Source: Ulva prolifera
Lineage: Eukaryota; Chlorophyta; Ulvophyceae; Ulvales; Ulvaceae
NCBI GenBank assembly: GCA_023078555.1
Contig: CM041201.1
Span: 3,851,713 to 3,915,712 of the forward strand
Direction of reading: 5' to 3'
Length of the DNA: 64,000 nt
In this document: positions 42,959 to 57,400 of the stretch, piece by piece
How positions within the stretch are numbered: position 1 is the stretch's first letter
Layout: each line of letters begins with the position of its first letter
The notes under the pieces: model-generated
What the model saw: the letters and a program-made list of their open reading frames with translations, nothing else
The model's database searches: none
Told to the model about the DNA's origin: nothing
Made by a program: the position numbers and the translations under genes

Positions 42959-45900
42959 CTAGATTCTAGGGTATGCGCCGGGGAAGGCCTGCCTGGTGGC
43001 GTTCAGCAGGTTGTCGGCCCAGTGCTGCCACCCCATCGATTTGAGTAGAGCAGCCTTCTGCTCCCAGATCTCCTTTGGAGCCAGCTTCTCCTTGTCGCTC
43101 AGGACCTTGTCCAGTGCCTGCATGTCACAGGGTGATGTTCACCTCTCCTGATTCGCTCACAACCATCCACAGAACCCCTCAGCCACCATGACAAGTGCGG
43201 CTGTGCACGACCATCGTGCGGGATGAGCTGGACCAGCTTCACCCGCGAGCTCCCTCACTAAGCAACATCGCACATGTGGTGGTGACGCTGACACAGCCTC
43301 AAGCAACACCATCCCGATTGGGCAAACATCCTGCATCCCGCCCTGGGGAGCACGGCTCCCCTGCAAAGCTAGAAAGTTCTCCTCGCGTGCTGCATCTCAC
43401 TGACCACACTGTACATGCATGTGTGCCATGCATTGGGGCTCTCACCTTGATCGCTCCGGCCGTGCGCCCCTGCGCCACCTCGCGGCTCGCGTGCAGCCCG
43501 ACGTAATCCACTGTCGTCACGTCGACCCACTGGGACAGCTCCTTCAGCGCCGCATCGAGGTCGGCTGTGGTGCCCGACCCGTCGGCCTCCTCTGCCGCCG
43601 TCAGCTTCGCCAGCGCGTCCAGCGCCCTGCACCGCAGCCCCGCGAATCACAGTGACGCCCGTGCTGGTACCAGCATGCACAGCATACTGTCACACAGCCG
43701 GACCCTGTGCGCGGCCTCTGCAATGCACCTGCGTGAGCGCACAGGGCCCGATGGTATGAACGGTCTCCAACACGCACACACGCGGCCGTGCACACCGCAG
43801 GAGATAGCGGCTGCGGTCGCATGCATGCAGGGCATGCGTGTGATGACCGACCGGGGACGGGGGGGAGCGGAGGCGCACTTGCACTTCTGGTGGAGGGCCT
43901 CGATGAGGGCGGCCTTCTGGTCCTTCATCGTGTCCTTGTGCTTGCGCTCCGCCGCGGTCTCGGGCTTGTCCTTGAAGGCGATGTAGCGCGCCACCTCGAC
44001 CTGGTCTACCAGCGCCACCACCTGCAACCACGCACACTAGCCCCGTCTGCATGCCGCACTGATACAAAAACTGCGAGGGCGGCTGCAGCACACGGGCTTA
44101 TGAAGCGCTCCCGGTGCTAAGCAGCCGGCACAGGGACAAACGACAGATGTATTCTACTCGACTTTCGGCATCCACTGAATGCACGATACGCAAACGACCG
44201 ACAGGGTGCACCCTCAGCACCACTGCCATATGACTGCCCTGTCATATCTTCCAGGTAAGTGCCCACTCTCACAAGCATGCAAATGCATGATATACTCAGT
44301 GACTCGACGGCTGTAGCTATCTTCAACAGGCCGTTTGCTGGGCAATCAGCATGTGCATACAGCCGCACCTCGTCAGCCGCGGCCAGCACCGCCTTGCATG
44401 CCTCCTCCTGCGTCATCTCCCCAGCGCCCTCTGCCGGGGCGTCCTTGCCGTCCTTTGCGTCAGCTGCGTCGCCGTCGGCGGCGGCCGGAGTGGCAGGGGC
44501 GCCGTACGGCGACTTGACCTTGCCGGCAGCGCGCTTGAGGCCCTCCAGGAAGACGGGCAGGTGGTCAGGGTGCGCCTTGCGCAGCTCCTGCCGCAGCTGC
44601 TCGTACGCCTCCCGCTCCGCCTCGGTTCCCGTCTTCAGCCCCTTCAGTATCTTGACCTGCACCATGGTTTCCAGTCACAGGTGCCACCTGACAGCCCAGC
44701 CCCCATCAGATGCGCATGTGATCCCTCCCTGAGCGCTCTCCTGGCGTGAGTCTACCCATCAACGTACACATGCATGCCCAGCATCACTGCACCTCTAGAT
44801 GCTGCTTCATGGGTGCTGTACATGCCGAGCATCCCAGCGCGCCGAACAGCGTGCAGATGCTGCGTATCGGCACGGAAGAGCGGGGCATGGAGGCAGCACA
44901 GAGCTGCACTGCGTGAGACAAAGGGAGGCGGAGGCGGGCGCGCACGTCAGCGTCGCGGCGGGCCTGCTTCAGCGCCTCCAGCGGCGCCTCCTCGCCGTCC
45001 GGCTTGCTGCTGTCCTCGTCAGCCTTCTTCTTGGCGGGGGGCACGGTGTACAGCAGCGTCACGGCGTTGGGTGCCGGCCGGTCGCCGGCGAGGGGGCTCG
45101 TCTTCGCGAGTGCCAGGGTGCCGCGCATCGTGCACCCTGGCTTCGCATCCTTCGGCAGCCCGTCCTGCGGCACCGGGCCCAGGAAGCAGGGTAGCCTGGA
45201 CGCAGGCCACGCGGGCTCAGCGAGTGCGCAAGGCGCGTAGAATGAATCGGATTTGGGACAAGCATTGGGTGCTGTGGCACATGTCGAGTGTGTACGTGTG
45301 TGCATACGCATGCATGCGTGAAGACAAAGCCATGGCCACCGGGACATTGACAACCCGCTGAGCGAGACCGTGAGTGTGGCCGGCCACGAAATACCGCGGC
45401 AGGCACCATAACAGGTTCACAAAAAGGTTGCAGAAACTTGTCGGCGATGTGATGTACGATTGGGAGACAGTGCGTGCTGTGGCCTCAGGTGTAGTGTCGC
45501 AGGGGCGCGTGTGCACAGCAGGCACACACGCCAGGCCCATCGTCCAAGGTGTCCATTCGGATAAGTACATATCAGGACGCTGCGTATGCACAATCCCCTG
45601 CGGAACCGCGCAACTCGTGGACAATCCATCTGCACAGGATCACCTGCATCATGCAGCAGCGGAGCGCCACGCCTGCGATGAACAGCCCCAGGAGCTACCC
45701 GGCCAGGTAGGCAGGGGGGGGGAAGCAGTGGGGAGGGCGCACCGCTCGCCGAGGCGTAGAGTGCTGCCGGACATCGACTTGCCGCCGGTGATGGCGGTCT
45801 GCAGCTTGGAGTGGCAGGGCACGGTGATGGCGGAGTCGACCTTGCGCTCCACCGCGAGCACGAGGTGGCGCAGCTCCTCAAGCACCTTGACTGCGTCGTG

Positions 45901-48900
45901 CCTGAGCGCCACCTGGATGACGTAATCACCTGCACCACCGCAGAACTATTGCGCTTTAGCTGTTGTGTTGAGATGAGGCGTGCGTGCAGTGTAGTGCAGC
46001 TGGTGTTTTTCGGGGATATGCCGGGCAAGAGGCGCTTGCATGCATCTGCCGCAGGCACACCGACACAACCCCCCGGAGTTGAGCAGGTGTCAGCTGCATA
46101 TCTGCAGTGCTCTAGCACGATCTGATCCCCGTTTCTGTGCGCATAGTCTGTGCAGCGCGTGCGTCATCCGAAACACAAAAGCGCAGGCCCCCGCCAGTGC
46201 ATCTCCAAATCTCGATCAGAGCACAGGGGAGCACAGGGGGCTGCGGAGGGTGGAGTGGAGGCCTGCCTTTCGGCAGCGTGACGTCCTTCGGGTAGACGTC
46301 GCCAAAGGACAGGCGCTTGCAGTTGCTGTCGTACAGCGCGTAGACCTGGCCCTCCAGGGCGCCGTCGTACACGGCAGCCGCCAGCGGCGGCAGCACCGGC
46401 TTCACCGTACCCCCCTCCGCCAGCGTGAGCTTGTACGTCAGCAGCAGCCGGTGCATGACGCGCCCGCGCGGCAGGAGGTCGCGGTGCGCCGCTGGCGCCG
46501 CGGCGGCCGCGTCGCCGGCGTCGGGCGCAGCGGCCGGCTGGAGGGCGGTGAGCTTCGACTCGGTGGGGCGGAGGGGGATGACGAGGGTGTCCAGGGTGGC
46601 CTTGGGGGCGAGCTTGGTGAGGCGCAGCGGCGCGTGCACCTGCACCACACAGCACAAACGCTCATGCCGACATCAACGTCGCTGCAACATTGACAACAGA
46701 CGTATTCAAGCGCCCGCTTTGCCCTTGCTGACCGATGGTTGAGACCTCGGAGCAAGCGTTGCCATGACCACTGGTCGGACAACTGCAACTGCGGGACGAG
46801 TGATGTAAGAGACCCCACCCTATCGGCACAGCGTACCGGGTCAACACGGTGACGCACGCAGTAGGAGCAGAAGAGCACAACGGCAAGGCGTACCGTGATC
46901 TGCGTCGTGCGGTCCTGCCCGAGCAGCGCGACGTGGCCCCCGGCCGGCGACACGCCATGGAACGCCAGCTCCACGTCCAGCTGCGTCTCCCTCGACGTCT
47001 TCCAGAACTGCGCCAGAGCGACCTCGAGGCTTGCGCCAGGTGTCACCGGCAGCGTGATGGCTGACGTGGACGAGGTCGTGACGGACAGTGCGTGGCGCGA
47101 CTGCGTCGGCCGGGTGTGCGGCAGGATCTGTGTCGTGTGCACGAGGAAGAGCTTCGGGGTGGCGTGTGCGGCGGCCGTCAGCCGCAGCTCGGCCCAGCTC
47201 GCGCCGGGTGGGACGTGCACGAAGTGGCGGTGCTCTTCGCCGGGGTGGAAGTTCATCTGCCCCAGCTGCACCGTGAGCCTGCACGGGGGTCGCGTGTGGT
47301 GGACGAGTATACATGCATGGGTGTGCTGCGGGCCAGTAGCGAGCCAAAGGCATTTTGGCTTATGGGCGGCGACCATGGAGTTGTGGTAGACGGCGCCTGC
47401 GCCGAAGCCAGCACGACTGGCTTGCATGATCTGACAGGGTCACTCCGATCTCCTGGGATTGCGCATTCTACTGTTGCGGTACACGCTGTCCATTCTGATG
47501 TGGCATTATTGAACGTTCATGGCCTCCCTTGGGTCCCAGCCAGCATCTATCTCCCAAGCGCAGACTACAGCAGCTAGATAAGCCCACCTGGGCATGCATG
47601 CAAGTGAACCAGGGCCGGCCACTCATGCACGAATCTGAAACGAATTTGCGAACTGATGGGTTGTTCTATGCCGTGACGGGAGCAGGCGGAGAGGGCGCAC
47701 CCGGCCGCGGACGGCTCCAATTCGTCCCAGTCTGGCCGCTTCGGCACGCACACGGTGACCGGTACGCGCGCCAGCGGCCCGCGCCACTCCGCCGCCATGT
47801 CCCACGCCTCCACCTCCGCGTAGTGCACCCCCTCCTCCAGCTCTGCCGTGTCCACATGCACGTCCACCTGCCTGCCGTTGTGCGGCAGCAGCAGCGACGC
47901 CGGCGCGGTGACCCACGGCGCGGTCGTGCGCAGCGCGAGGCGCTCCTCCACCGCAAGCTTCTCGCCGCGCACGTCGGCGTCGCGGTGCAGCCGCGGCGTG
48001 AACGTGACCGCAAAGTCGGCGGGCGTGGCGGCGGCGGCGGCGTCGCGGAGGTAGATGCCGCGGCCAGCGGTGCAGCCCTCAGTGCGGCGCACCGAGACGT
48101 CGATGCGGCCGTCGGGGACGTCCGCCTCTACGGAGCGTTCCAAGTACGCGATCGCCTTATCCACCTGCACCGGTGTGGCGAATGTGACATGCCGCGGGTG
48201 CGTGCGTGCTTCTCAGAGACCCCGGCACGTGCGCCTCGTGGGGCCTCAGCCGCTTGACGTCTCCATGGGCAGCCCACGCAGGCGACGGCATCGCAGCGTG
48301 CGGGTCATCATGCAATGATCCAAACTAATTGTGTGGATCGCCGCACGAAATCTGATAATCTCACAAATACTTCGCCACATGACGGGCGAGGAGACGCCTT
48401 GGCGAGGTCTCATCTGATGTGGCACATCATAAAGCATGAGCCGTAGGTCGAACGAGGACGCCGTGTGGCACAATCGGTTTAATGTCAACGAACAGTGTGG
48501 CTCAGCGTTCTCTGGGGCGGTGGCACACCTGCATGAGGCCCCGGCCATACGCGAGCGTGTCCAGAGGCGACGTGTGGACCTCCCGCGCCGTGTTCTCGAT
48601 CGCCCGACGCACCCGCGCCGGCGTCACCGGCTGCCCGAGCTGCTTCAGCGCCGACACAATCAGCGCGACGCCCCCCGCCGCACACGGCGACGACATCGAG
48701 GTGCCGTTCATCAGCTGCCGCCGCTGCTGGCACCACTGCGGCACCGGCGCGATGGCGCCGCCGGGCGCGCAGAAGCTGACGCCCGTGTCGCCATCTGCCG
48801 TCGGGCCTGCACACAGCCGCCGCCGTCACCCGCTTGTATCCGGAAGCGGGGTCATACCGCAAATCATCTCGGCAGGTAGGTTTTGACGGGTGCGACCGTG

Positions 48901-51900
48901 TAGACATGCGTACTCTGATCGCCACGGCAGGGCCCGGGGGAGAACAAACTACTTGAGCCCGGGACGTTGCATGGCCGACATCAAGGCATCGAGGTATCAA
49001 GACAGAGTGCACGGCATTGCAACAGCACATGGCTCTACCCGACGGGCAGTGCTACTACCATGCATCCGTGCAAGCTCCAGGGTTGGGAGTTGTCGAAACT
49101 CTGTGGTCCGAACTTCTGCGGCGCAGTGAAGGCAGGTATACCATCCGCACTCACCACCGCCGCTGTGGAGAAATGCAGGTGTTCAGGCCCTGAGCACACC
49201 GTGCAGGAGCCGAGACGGCCACACGCAGCAATGCCGCGGCAAACACACCACCCCCAACAAGCGCGCAGGCCGAAGCACAGCTGGCAACGGCAGTACAGGG
49301 CTGCGCATGCGGACCCTGGAGTGGCCGACCGAACACAAAACATGGCTGCGTGATTGAGGCAGGCGCCGAGAGGTGAGCATGCTCGCAGTGCGAGGTTCCG
49401 AGGCGCACCACGGGAGCTCCAGTTGTACTGCTGGCCCTCCCAGCCATCAGGGAGGGAGTCGATCGGGTGGGAGTGCACGGCGGCCGCAGAGGAGGGGGAG
49501 ACGTACGCGCCGATCGACATGATCGCCGACGACGTGCCGCCGGGCGCGCCGACGGTCGTCAGGCCCGGGCCGTTGTTGCCGGCGCTCGCGACGAACAGCA
49601 CACCTGCGTCGTACACAACCTCCTGCACCCCCCACGCGTCACCTGTCAGCCCGGTGCTTCAGTGAGCCGTGCTAGGTGAAACTGATACGGAGCGGTGTGG
49701 CGCTGGGGCGCTCTAGAGGGGCGGGGGCACATGTCAAGGCGGCAATACGTCAAGATGTAGCGTACTCCGTGCACGCCTCCCTTTCGGCAGGCAACAAGAT
49801 ACTGCAGCAACGGCGCCAGCAAGGTAGATTTAGAGTGCTATGACAACACATGTTGTCACGGTGCGATTCGAACGGCTAGCCACTCCGAATTCACTAGGCT
49901 TTCACACGTGAACCAGATGCAATGCGCAAGGAGCACAGTTGGACCAGCCGCGCCCTGCCATGATCAACTCCGATACGGACCTGCATGCCAGATGGCCTCG
50001 GCGGCAACGCCCCGGGCCAGGTCCATGCATTGCCGCAAAGGCAAGGCTAGCAGCGATGTGAAGGAACGGCGCACGTTGATGAGGTCCACGATGCGGCCCT
50101 CGTCCGGCGTCATCGTCGGCTCCCCGTAGCTCATGTTGATCACATCACACTCGTTCTCTAGCACCGCCGCGAGCGCGCGTGACAAGCCCGGCCCCGTCTC
50201 CATGCCCGAGACGCGGGTGTCCCCGATCTTGCACGACACGATCTGTGCGCCCGGCGCGACGCCGTCAAACGGCGCCGTCACCGCGGCGCCGGCGTCGCCG
50301 TCGTGGCGCATGCATGCGGCCGCAATGCCAGCGACGTGCGTGCCGTGGGCGCCGACGTCGGTGACGATGGACAGTGTGTCGCCGCCGTCGTAGATATTGA
50401 CGCAATAGTTGCAGGCGTCGGTTGCCGAGAAGGTGGCGTACTGCCGCTCTGCCCTGCACGACGCACGTGCCGGTGCTGTGTTGCAGGGACAGATCTGTTC
50501 TAGAGGCAGAGAGGTAGCATACGCAAACATCACACACGGCAGCATGCATGCGCTGTGTGCCAACTTGATGTTGCTGGGCGCGCTGCGCAATGTGTGTCAA
50601 CCTGGTGCGATGTGGAGCGGTTACAAATGCTGTTTTTTTTTGTTGCAGACATGCCACGTCGCGGCACGACGCGCTATCGTATCCCTGGCGGCGGCTCCAT
50701 GCACCATACAGCTCGCGCACAGCCACTGCAAGCTGCCCATCTCAGGCGGCATTGATTGCGCTGCCCGCTGCTGAGGATGCAAATAGACGCATGTGAGCAT
50801 GGTATGGTATTTTTGTGGCATGAGAAGCATCAACCAGCACACCACGTCCCACAGCCACTGCGCCGTTTCCGCATCGACCCGCATGGAGGTCACACCAAAT
50901 AGGTCACACCAAACACATTGCAGGGCAGCGACGGTGTGCTGCACGCACCGGAAGTTTGTCATTGGCGTGAAGTCCGCCAGCAGGCCCTCCTTCGAGTCAG
51001 GTGCATGCAGCGCATGCGTGTCGATCGCAGCCCGCCACACCTCGCCATCATGCCAAACCACACAGTGCAGCATCGGCCCGGCATCATTGTAGCTGCTCGC
51101 GTGGCCCTCCAGCAGCGCCACGCGGGCCTCTAGCTCGGCCTTCTGCTTCTTCTTGTCAGCAGCACTGAGGCCGCTGCCGGTGAAGTTGGCGAGCTCAGTG
51201 ATGGCGGCTGCGAGGGCTGCGTCCTGCTTCTCCTGCCACGCCTCCTGCACACGGGCTCAATGAGTATAAATGCTCCGGTCTTGGCCGTGTCAGGCAGTTG
51301 CAGTGGGTCCTGCCAGGCGATCAGGCTGTCTCTGTGATCTGTGCGTGGTGTCCCAACCGTCCGTTTCCGTGACCAACAATAACACAAAAATCTCAGAACA
51401 AACGTTTTCACAGCACTGCTATACATCAGTCTACAGATCCTTGCTGAAGAAAGAGACTTGGTCTAGGACTCGACACAGCTGGCACCGCCTAATTCACACA
51501 CAGGAAAGCCCGCGAGGCACTGCCCTCTGCCCACAGCGAAGCGATGTTCAAGAGGGCTGCATGAGGCTGGAAGATGGCGGCATGAGCAGGACGGCACCTT
51601 GCGGCGCTGAGTCATCCGGGCCTTGCAGCCCCCTGGATACAGCTCGAACACCGGCTTGGCCCCGACCCGCCACGTCCCGGATGGGTTCTTCCACTCCGGG
51701 TTGATCTCGAGGGAGACGTCGTACAGGCCCTGCAGGGTGACGCCATCGGCAGCGATCTTCACTGCCTTGCTGGTGTCCACATCGCCACTCCCTGTGCCGT
51801 CCACGATGTCGACGATCTTTGGCTTGCCATCGCTTGTCGTCTGCACACGTTCAGGAATTGGAGACTGCAGGCGGGGGGACCACAGCAGGCTCAGACCACC

Positions 51901-52397
51901 AGCATGTGTGGCAAGTAAATCTGGGTTCACTTGGCCCTCGTGCATGCGTTCACATGCTCAAAGGTGCATGAATGGTGGACGCGGAATCGCCTGTGCAGCG
52001 TACGGTGGCATGTATAAATGTTCATATTGTATGTTTGTATCCTGCTGTACTGCAGGATCACTGTGCTGGACACGACAAGCACACTCATGAGAAGTACATC
52101 TGCTGCCGCAATGTCCTGACAGCTCCACCGGAACCGACCGCAGGGACCGTACGAGCGTGACCATAGATGATGGCAGAATTCAGGAGACTGTATCAGCAGA
52201 AGAGAGCGGAAGGGACGCACAGCAAGGCCAGCTGCAGCTGGGTCAACACCTGTGTCGAATATAGCAATGGTACAGCCACGACCATCATACTCTGGGTGCT
52301 TTTCCAGCAGCCTCAATGCACCAATCTCTTCTTTGGGGATGGCGCCAGTGAAGTTGGTGTCCACCAAAGGCTCCAGCTCTTTGTTGGGAGTGGTCAT
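42959..52397 (-). CDS. TPP2: Tripeptidyl peptidase II (subtilisin-family), 15 exons
   Basis: Giant cytosolic serine peptidase that removes tripeptides from peptides released by the proteasome. Exons: 52221-52397, 51598-51840, 50949-51244, 50075-50453, 49409-49622, 48529-48806, 47701-48164, 46894-47278, 46267-46639, 45743-45929, 44946-45195, 44369-44656, 43879-44021, 43446-43626, 42959-43117. All phases close, giving 1,338 residues, close to plant TPP2. The S8 triad is Asp48 (IFDTGVD), His275 (AHGTHVAG) and Ser473 (NGTSMSSP), with oxyanion Asn near 381 (SAGNNGPG). Plant signatures include [39 protein letters not shown] and a C-terminal GWQHW. Intron 9 is GC-AG (AAAG|GCAGGC). An in-frame ATG at 52649 would add 84 residues rich in Arg, Ser and Ala, like an organelle presequence; plant TPP2 precursors also have such extensions. 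Confidence 0.95.
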
Positions 52398-54437
52398 GCC
52401 TCGTGTGTACACTGACCTCTGCTGCCCAGGCTTACACGGAGCTTGCAAGGGGAAGAGGCCTGTCGAACGGGGCGAAGAGGTGAAGGATACAGGGGATGAA
52501 GCGCGATGGATGGGCAGTGCAGCTGGCGGAGCGCCGCACCAGGCTTTGCGAGCACCTGAGGTGGTCACAGATCTAGTCTGATGGCAGAGCGCAGTGCCTG
52601 AGAAGGTATGGACTGTACGTGGCCCACAGCTAAAACAGAGAGCGTTCATGAGTTTATGGAGATGAGCCTGTAGCCTGCATTGGAGGGACAGGCATGTAAA
52701 GCCAAACTGTGTTGGGCTACGTCTGTGAGGTCATCAGCTCGCATACCAGTGAGCAGTCAACGGTGCCCCAAACTGGTACATCAAAGCTACGTATTCAACA
52801 GATTATCGAGTAATGTATGCAGACACTTTGAAGGCGGTCATGCGAATGTAGCATCTGCCGGAGCAAGAATGCAGGAGACCAGAGCGTCGCGCCTGGTGAT
52901 CGTGGACCGCAGGAAATGGAATCCACCAGAAGCGCTTGAACATCAACAAGAGCACTTGTCGGTTCAGCTGGGATCAGTTGAGATTTGCGAAGCGGAAGCC
53001 AGCGATGTGTGAATTCCCTGTCGGTCCTCTGCCCATGCTGCACTGCCTAGCTTGCTTTCGAGCTATTCGACCTTACGGGACAGCGGTCGCGATCGCCTTA
53101 AGTTGCCGCGCATTGGCTGTACTTTTATCACGACCGGAGGAGCCACAGCAACCTCAGGTGGTGGGTCGTGTGCGATGCGCTCCAGCGGTGCGGCACGACC
53201 ACGTCGGTGGAAACACATGCATGCAGCCGTATACATCCAGTGCCTTGGGCCAGGGTCCCTCCCAGCCCGACGGTGGCCTGTCCCTTTGGTAACCCGCCAA
53301 CTCCTGCCGGTGGCTCCAGTCTCTGCAGCCTTGTGCAGCCTCTCTGTGACCATGTATCCTCAGAATATATGCCATTGCAGCCCACACCACCGCGTCCAGG
53401 CATAGTGCCAGCCTGTATGTTACGTGGGGCTGTGCAAACTTTGTCCGCCTCCCCAATTGTACATCTTTACACCACCATATCCACACCCTGTCCACGGGGT
53501 GGCGCTGCCGTCTCGATGATTCTCCTGTCGACGGACTGCGGCTTGCGCCCCATCCTGCTGGCCATCGGCAGTTGCAGTGTCGACCACTGACATTGACCAA
53601 CACAGACTGCACCGGGATGCATGTGACCATGTCGCACAACCATGATCTACCCATCAAGATCAAATTGGAATCAATGCTGTTCTGCGAAGACAAAGCCTGG
53701 AACTATGCCAACGTCACTGATCTCTGGTACCGGGAGCCTGCATGCTTACAGGGCGCCACCTCGTGACAGGCGGATGGCCGCTGCTCCACCTGACGAGCGG
53801 CTGTTCTGGCCCAAGATGAAGGCTACATGATTACGCAACAGCTGGATTTCGGGGCTGCAACGCAGCGGAGGGCTTGATAGATGCTGTCCTTCAACACGCT
53901 CGGAGCCCTGGCACGCTTGGCATTCGTTTGCCCTACGGCGTTGTACTTAAGACATGCCTTGCCACAATGCTGAGTGGAAGCTTGAATTCTGCTAGGTTTG
54001 GGAAAGCTGGAGCACAAGATGCCGACGAGAGACGAGCCACATCCATCAGTGTGAGCATGCATACACCGCCGGAGCGGCAGCGTATCCTCTTGCAGCTGCG
54101 TTGCACTGTGTGCTGGTACAGAACGTTTTAATTAACCACTAGGACCAAGCTTATTGACGTAGTTGGTGGTCAACACATCGCTCTACAGCCTGGACGATCC
54201 AACCAATCGCGTTTCTGCAGTCCGTGCACAGTGCAGCACGATCCGAGAGGTCGCGCGAGCACACCGGCATGACTTTGTGATGTACTGCTTCGTATCAAGT
54301 GTTTGGCATGGTTAGATCGTTCTGATTGGTAGATGTCGCGCAGAAGATCGTAAGACAGCTGGTTCACGGACTGCATGGCACCATAGTTGCCATGCTTGCT
54401 CCCTGCGTAGGCTGCGTGCGATGATCAGGCTCAGGCA
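52398..54437. promoter_or_regulatory. Divergent region between TPP2 and the unknown plus-strand gene
   Basis: It must contain both promoters. The first 252 bases may be coding if TPP2 starts at 52649. A minus-strand frame at 53823-54062 ends in ..KSSCCVIM, a CaaX-like tail, but has no recognisable upstream domain. No RNA gene is evident. Confidence 0.4.
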
Positions 54438-57400
54438 ATGGACACCGATACTCCTCAGGTTTCCGTCCTCCTATCTCAAGTGCAGCTGACACTCACATGA
54501 CGCTATGCGTGGCTCCTGACAGCCGGTGGCATACAGATCCGAGTTGCCGCTGTTCAGCTGGCAGCTCCTGAACCAGACCTCCAGCGAGCTGCTCCAGCAC
54601 GCACTCACAACATCCCTACAGACTTCTGTACGACATTCGGCGGTCGAAGGCCTTGCAGCAGATGACACAGCCCTGCCTGCCCTGCAGCAGCAGGGCACCA
54701 AGGAATCAGCCGGCCAGGGCACCATCGCCAAGCCCAGCGACGCCGCGCCAACCGCAGCACACACATCTAGCAGCGCCGAAAGCTCCCATACTCCACGCGA
54801 GTCTCCACAGCAGTCCCCTTCACATGGCCCAACACCGCTGCCACGGCACGACCCAGGCGCCCCCGACGCTCTCACTGCTTCAGGCAGAACCTTCACGCCT
54901 TACACCCCATCCACGCTCGCCTCCTCACGTCCTAGCCCACTCCTCAATGAGCCCGCATCGCCAGATGGACTGTCTGACGCAGGCATGCAGCCCGCACTCG
55001 ATGCGGCCACCGACGCCACCACGGTTGACCCTCGCTACAGCAGCAAGGCGTACCTCCACTACCGGCCCTGGCATCCGGACGCCTCCTCGCCGAGGCTGCT
55101 AGCTCTCCACCACTCCACTGGCCTCCTCCCCGGCCTGCAGCCCCTGAATGAGTTCATGCGGCAGCAGCTCGGCGCCCAGATGTGGCAGCACATCCCGCTG
55201 CACTCCTTCCTCCTCGCGGATTACATCACCGCTCTCAACAGTTTCATCCTCTACGCCCCCCTCCCCACCACGCAGGCGCTGAAGGCGCAGCTCTCCACGC
55301 GCGAGGCCACATACGTGGCGCTCCTCTTTTTCCAGAAGCTCCTCCAGGCGGCGGGGGCCACCGACGCGAGCGCCGCGGCCGCCGCACGGGCCGCGGCCGA
55401 GCTGCGTGCCGCAGTCGGGATGCAGGCCGGCTACAGCAAGGCTTCCCGGACGGAATGCTACCAGCGGCTGCGGTCGCGGGGCGCGCCGGCCGAGTGGCGC
55501 ACGGACGCCGGCACGATGGTCGCGCTCGCGCGCGACATGCATGAGTGCGGGGTGTGCGTGCGCATGAGCGAGCACGGGCGGTGGAGCGTGCTGCGGCAGC
55601 TGCAGGAGCCGGTGGCGTGGGCTCAGCCGCAGGGGCAGAGGGGCCAGCAGCAGTACATCCGAATCGGTGACCGCCTGCATGGGGTGGCCAGGGTGCGCTC
55701 CCCTGCGCTCGCCTGCATTGGACGTTCCTGGGGGTCCCCACGGGGGCACCAACGGTGCGGCCAGCGCTGAAGGCGTCCAGCCCGGGCAGCTGAGCCAGCT
55801 GCGCACCCTGGTCTGCTGCGTGGCATGCCTGCCTCAAAACCCCCCCATCCCCTAAGCCAGTGCGCTCACAAGCCGTGCTCAGCGTGTGTCGCTTTGAAAC
55901 GGCTGCCTGGCCGCCGCATGTCCTGTCTCGCTGCTGTTTCCATCCCCTGTCCTGCCATTCACGAGCGCTTCGTCTGTTCTGTAATCGGGCGAGGCGGTGC
56001 ATGGGGGGCGCGCCAGCCATGGATTTGGACCCATGCAGGCGGTGATGCCGGTTTTTGAGCGGCTGGAGGACCTGATCCACCAGACCCCGCCCGCCCCACA
56101 CCCCGACACGGCCGCCGCGGCTGACGCTGCGTCACACGGAACCGGCCCCGGCAAACCCAGCTCACAGCCCGCCGACTCCGGAGGCTTCCTGGACCACGAC
56201 CTCGCGCCGCTCGCCACGTTGCTCACGGTCGCCAACCCGCCGCTCGCGATGTGGCGCGGCACAGCTCCCGAGGCCTCGCTCAAGCGCATGTCTGTGCATC
56301 TGGCGCAGCACCGCAGCCTGCGACTCCCGGGGTCGCAACGCTTCTGCGTGCCTCCGGCCGCCGCGGAGTGTCTGCCGCAGTGGCTGCGGTGCCTCCATTC
56401 ACGCACCGGGGCGCTGCCTGTCCCCCATGTGCTTGCGCTGCTCAGCACCGCAGCACACCAGCTCAAAGCCGGCCCCGCGGGCAAAGAGGGCGACACAGAG
56501 CGCTACGCGCGCGCTGTGCGTGCTGCGGTGCTGCTGAGCTGCATGCATGACTGGCTCCTCGATGCGACAGTCGTTGCGAATCGGCAGCTGAGCACGGTGG
56601 TGATGCCGGTCGCGGCGGTGGTGGAGGCCGCGGCGATCGCACGCATGCTCGACATGCATGTTGCTGACAGCGGCCGGGTGTTCTCGGCCGCGTCGGAGGT
56701 GCTGAAGCCGTTGCTGCTGGGCGCGCTGGGGCTGCCCCTGCGGCACCTGCGGCCACCGCCGAAGCTGTGGAGCCGGCCGTGGCTCGGCGACAGTGCCAAC
56801 TGGAGAGCCCTCCTGAAGCTGAGGAACACCATCGACCGCCTGTTGAGCTGTGGCTACAGGGCACGGCGGCGCTTCCGGCAGCTCGCGGCGACGGCGGCGA
56901 GTGACGATGTGCCGCAGCTGCTGTGTGCTGCGGGCATGCACTGCGGCAGCGCGCGCACCGCGCGGCAGGGCCGCGCCGCGGCGCTGGAGTGGCTTGCAGG
57001 GCACTACCAGGAGCGGTGGAGCCGCGTCGCGCGGCTGTCGGCGCGCGCTCTGCCCACCAGCGGCCTCGCGGCCTCGATGGACCTGTTTCTGGAGGCGGCC
57101 GCCTTGCACAAGATCCACAGGGGTTCGCCGATGAAGGAGACTGCGCTGCTTATGGACGAGGTGCCGCCCTGGCACACATCCTGCCCTTGGGCTGCATGTG
57201 GGTTTTCTTACACGCGAATCCCTTGCCACAGCGTCTCAACGCCGGGTAGTCGTCTGACAATGTTCCACATGCCGCAGTAGTGCCATACGCCCACCGCATG
57301 GGGTCGCCCTTCAGGCCGTCTGCATCGTGTGTTACTCCGGTGACCGCCTTCGCTAGGCTTCAGCTGACCTGAATGCCATCGAGTACGTACACCTACGGTG

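Noticed and set aside
42959-45400. Separate Hsp70/HYOU1-like gene in the Lys/Glu-rich helical segments
   Set aside because: Exon phases run continuously into the subtilisin part, and blocks such as [17 protein letters not shown] and GWQHW match the C-terminal region of plant TPP2.
49855-49890. tRNA-like B box (GTTCGAATC on the minus strand)
   Set aside because: No A box or cloverleaf can be drawn around it, and it lies in a TPP2 intron.
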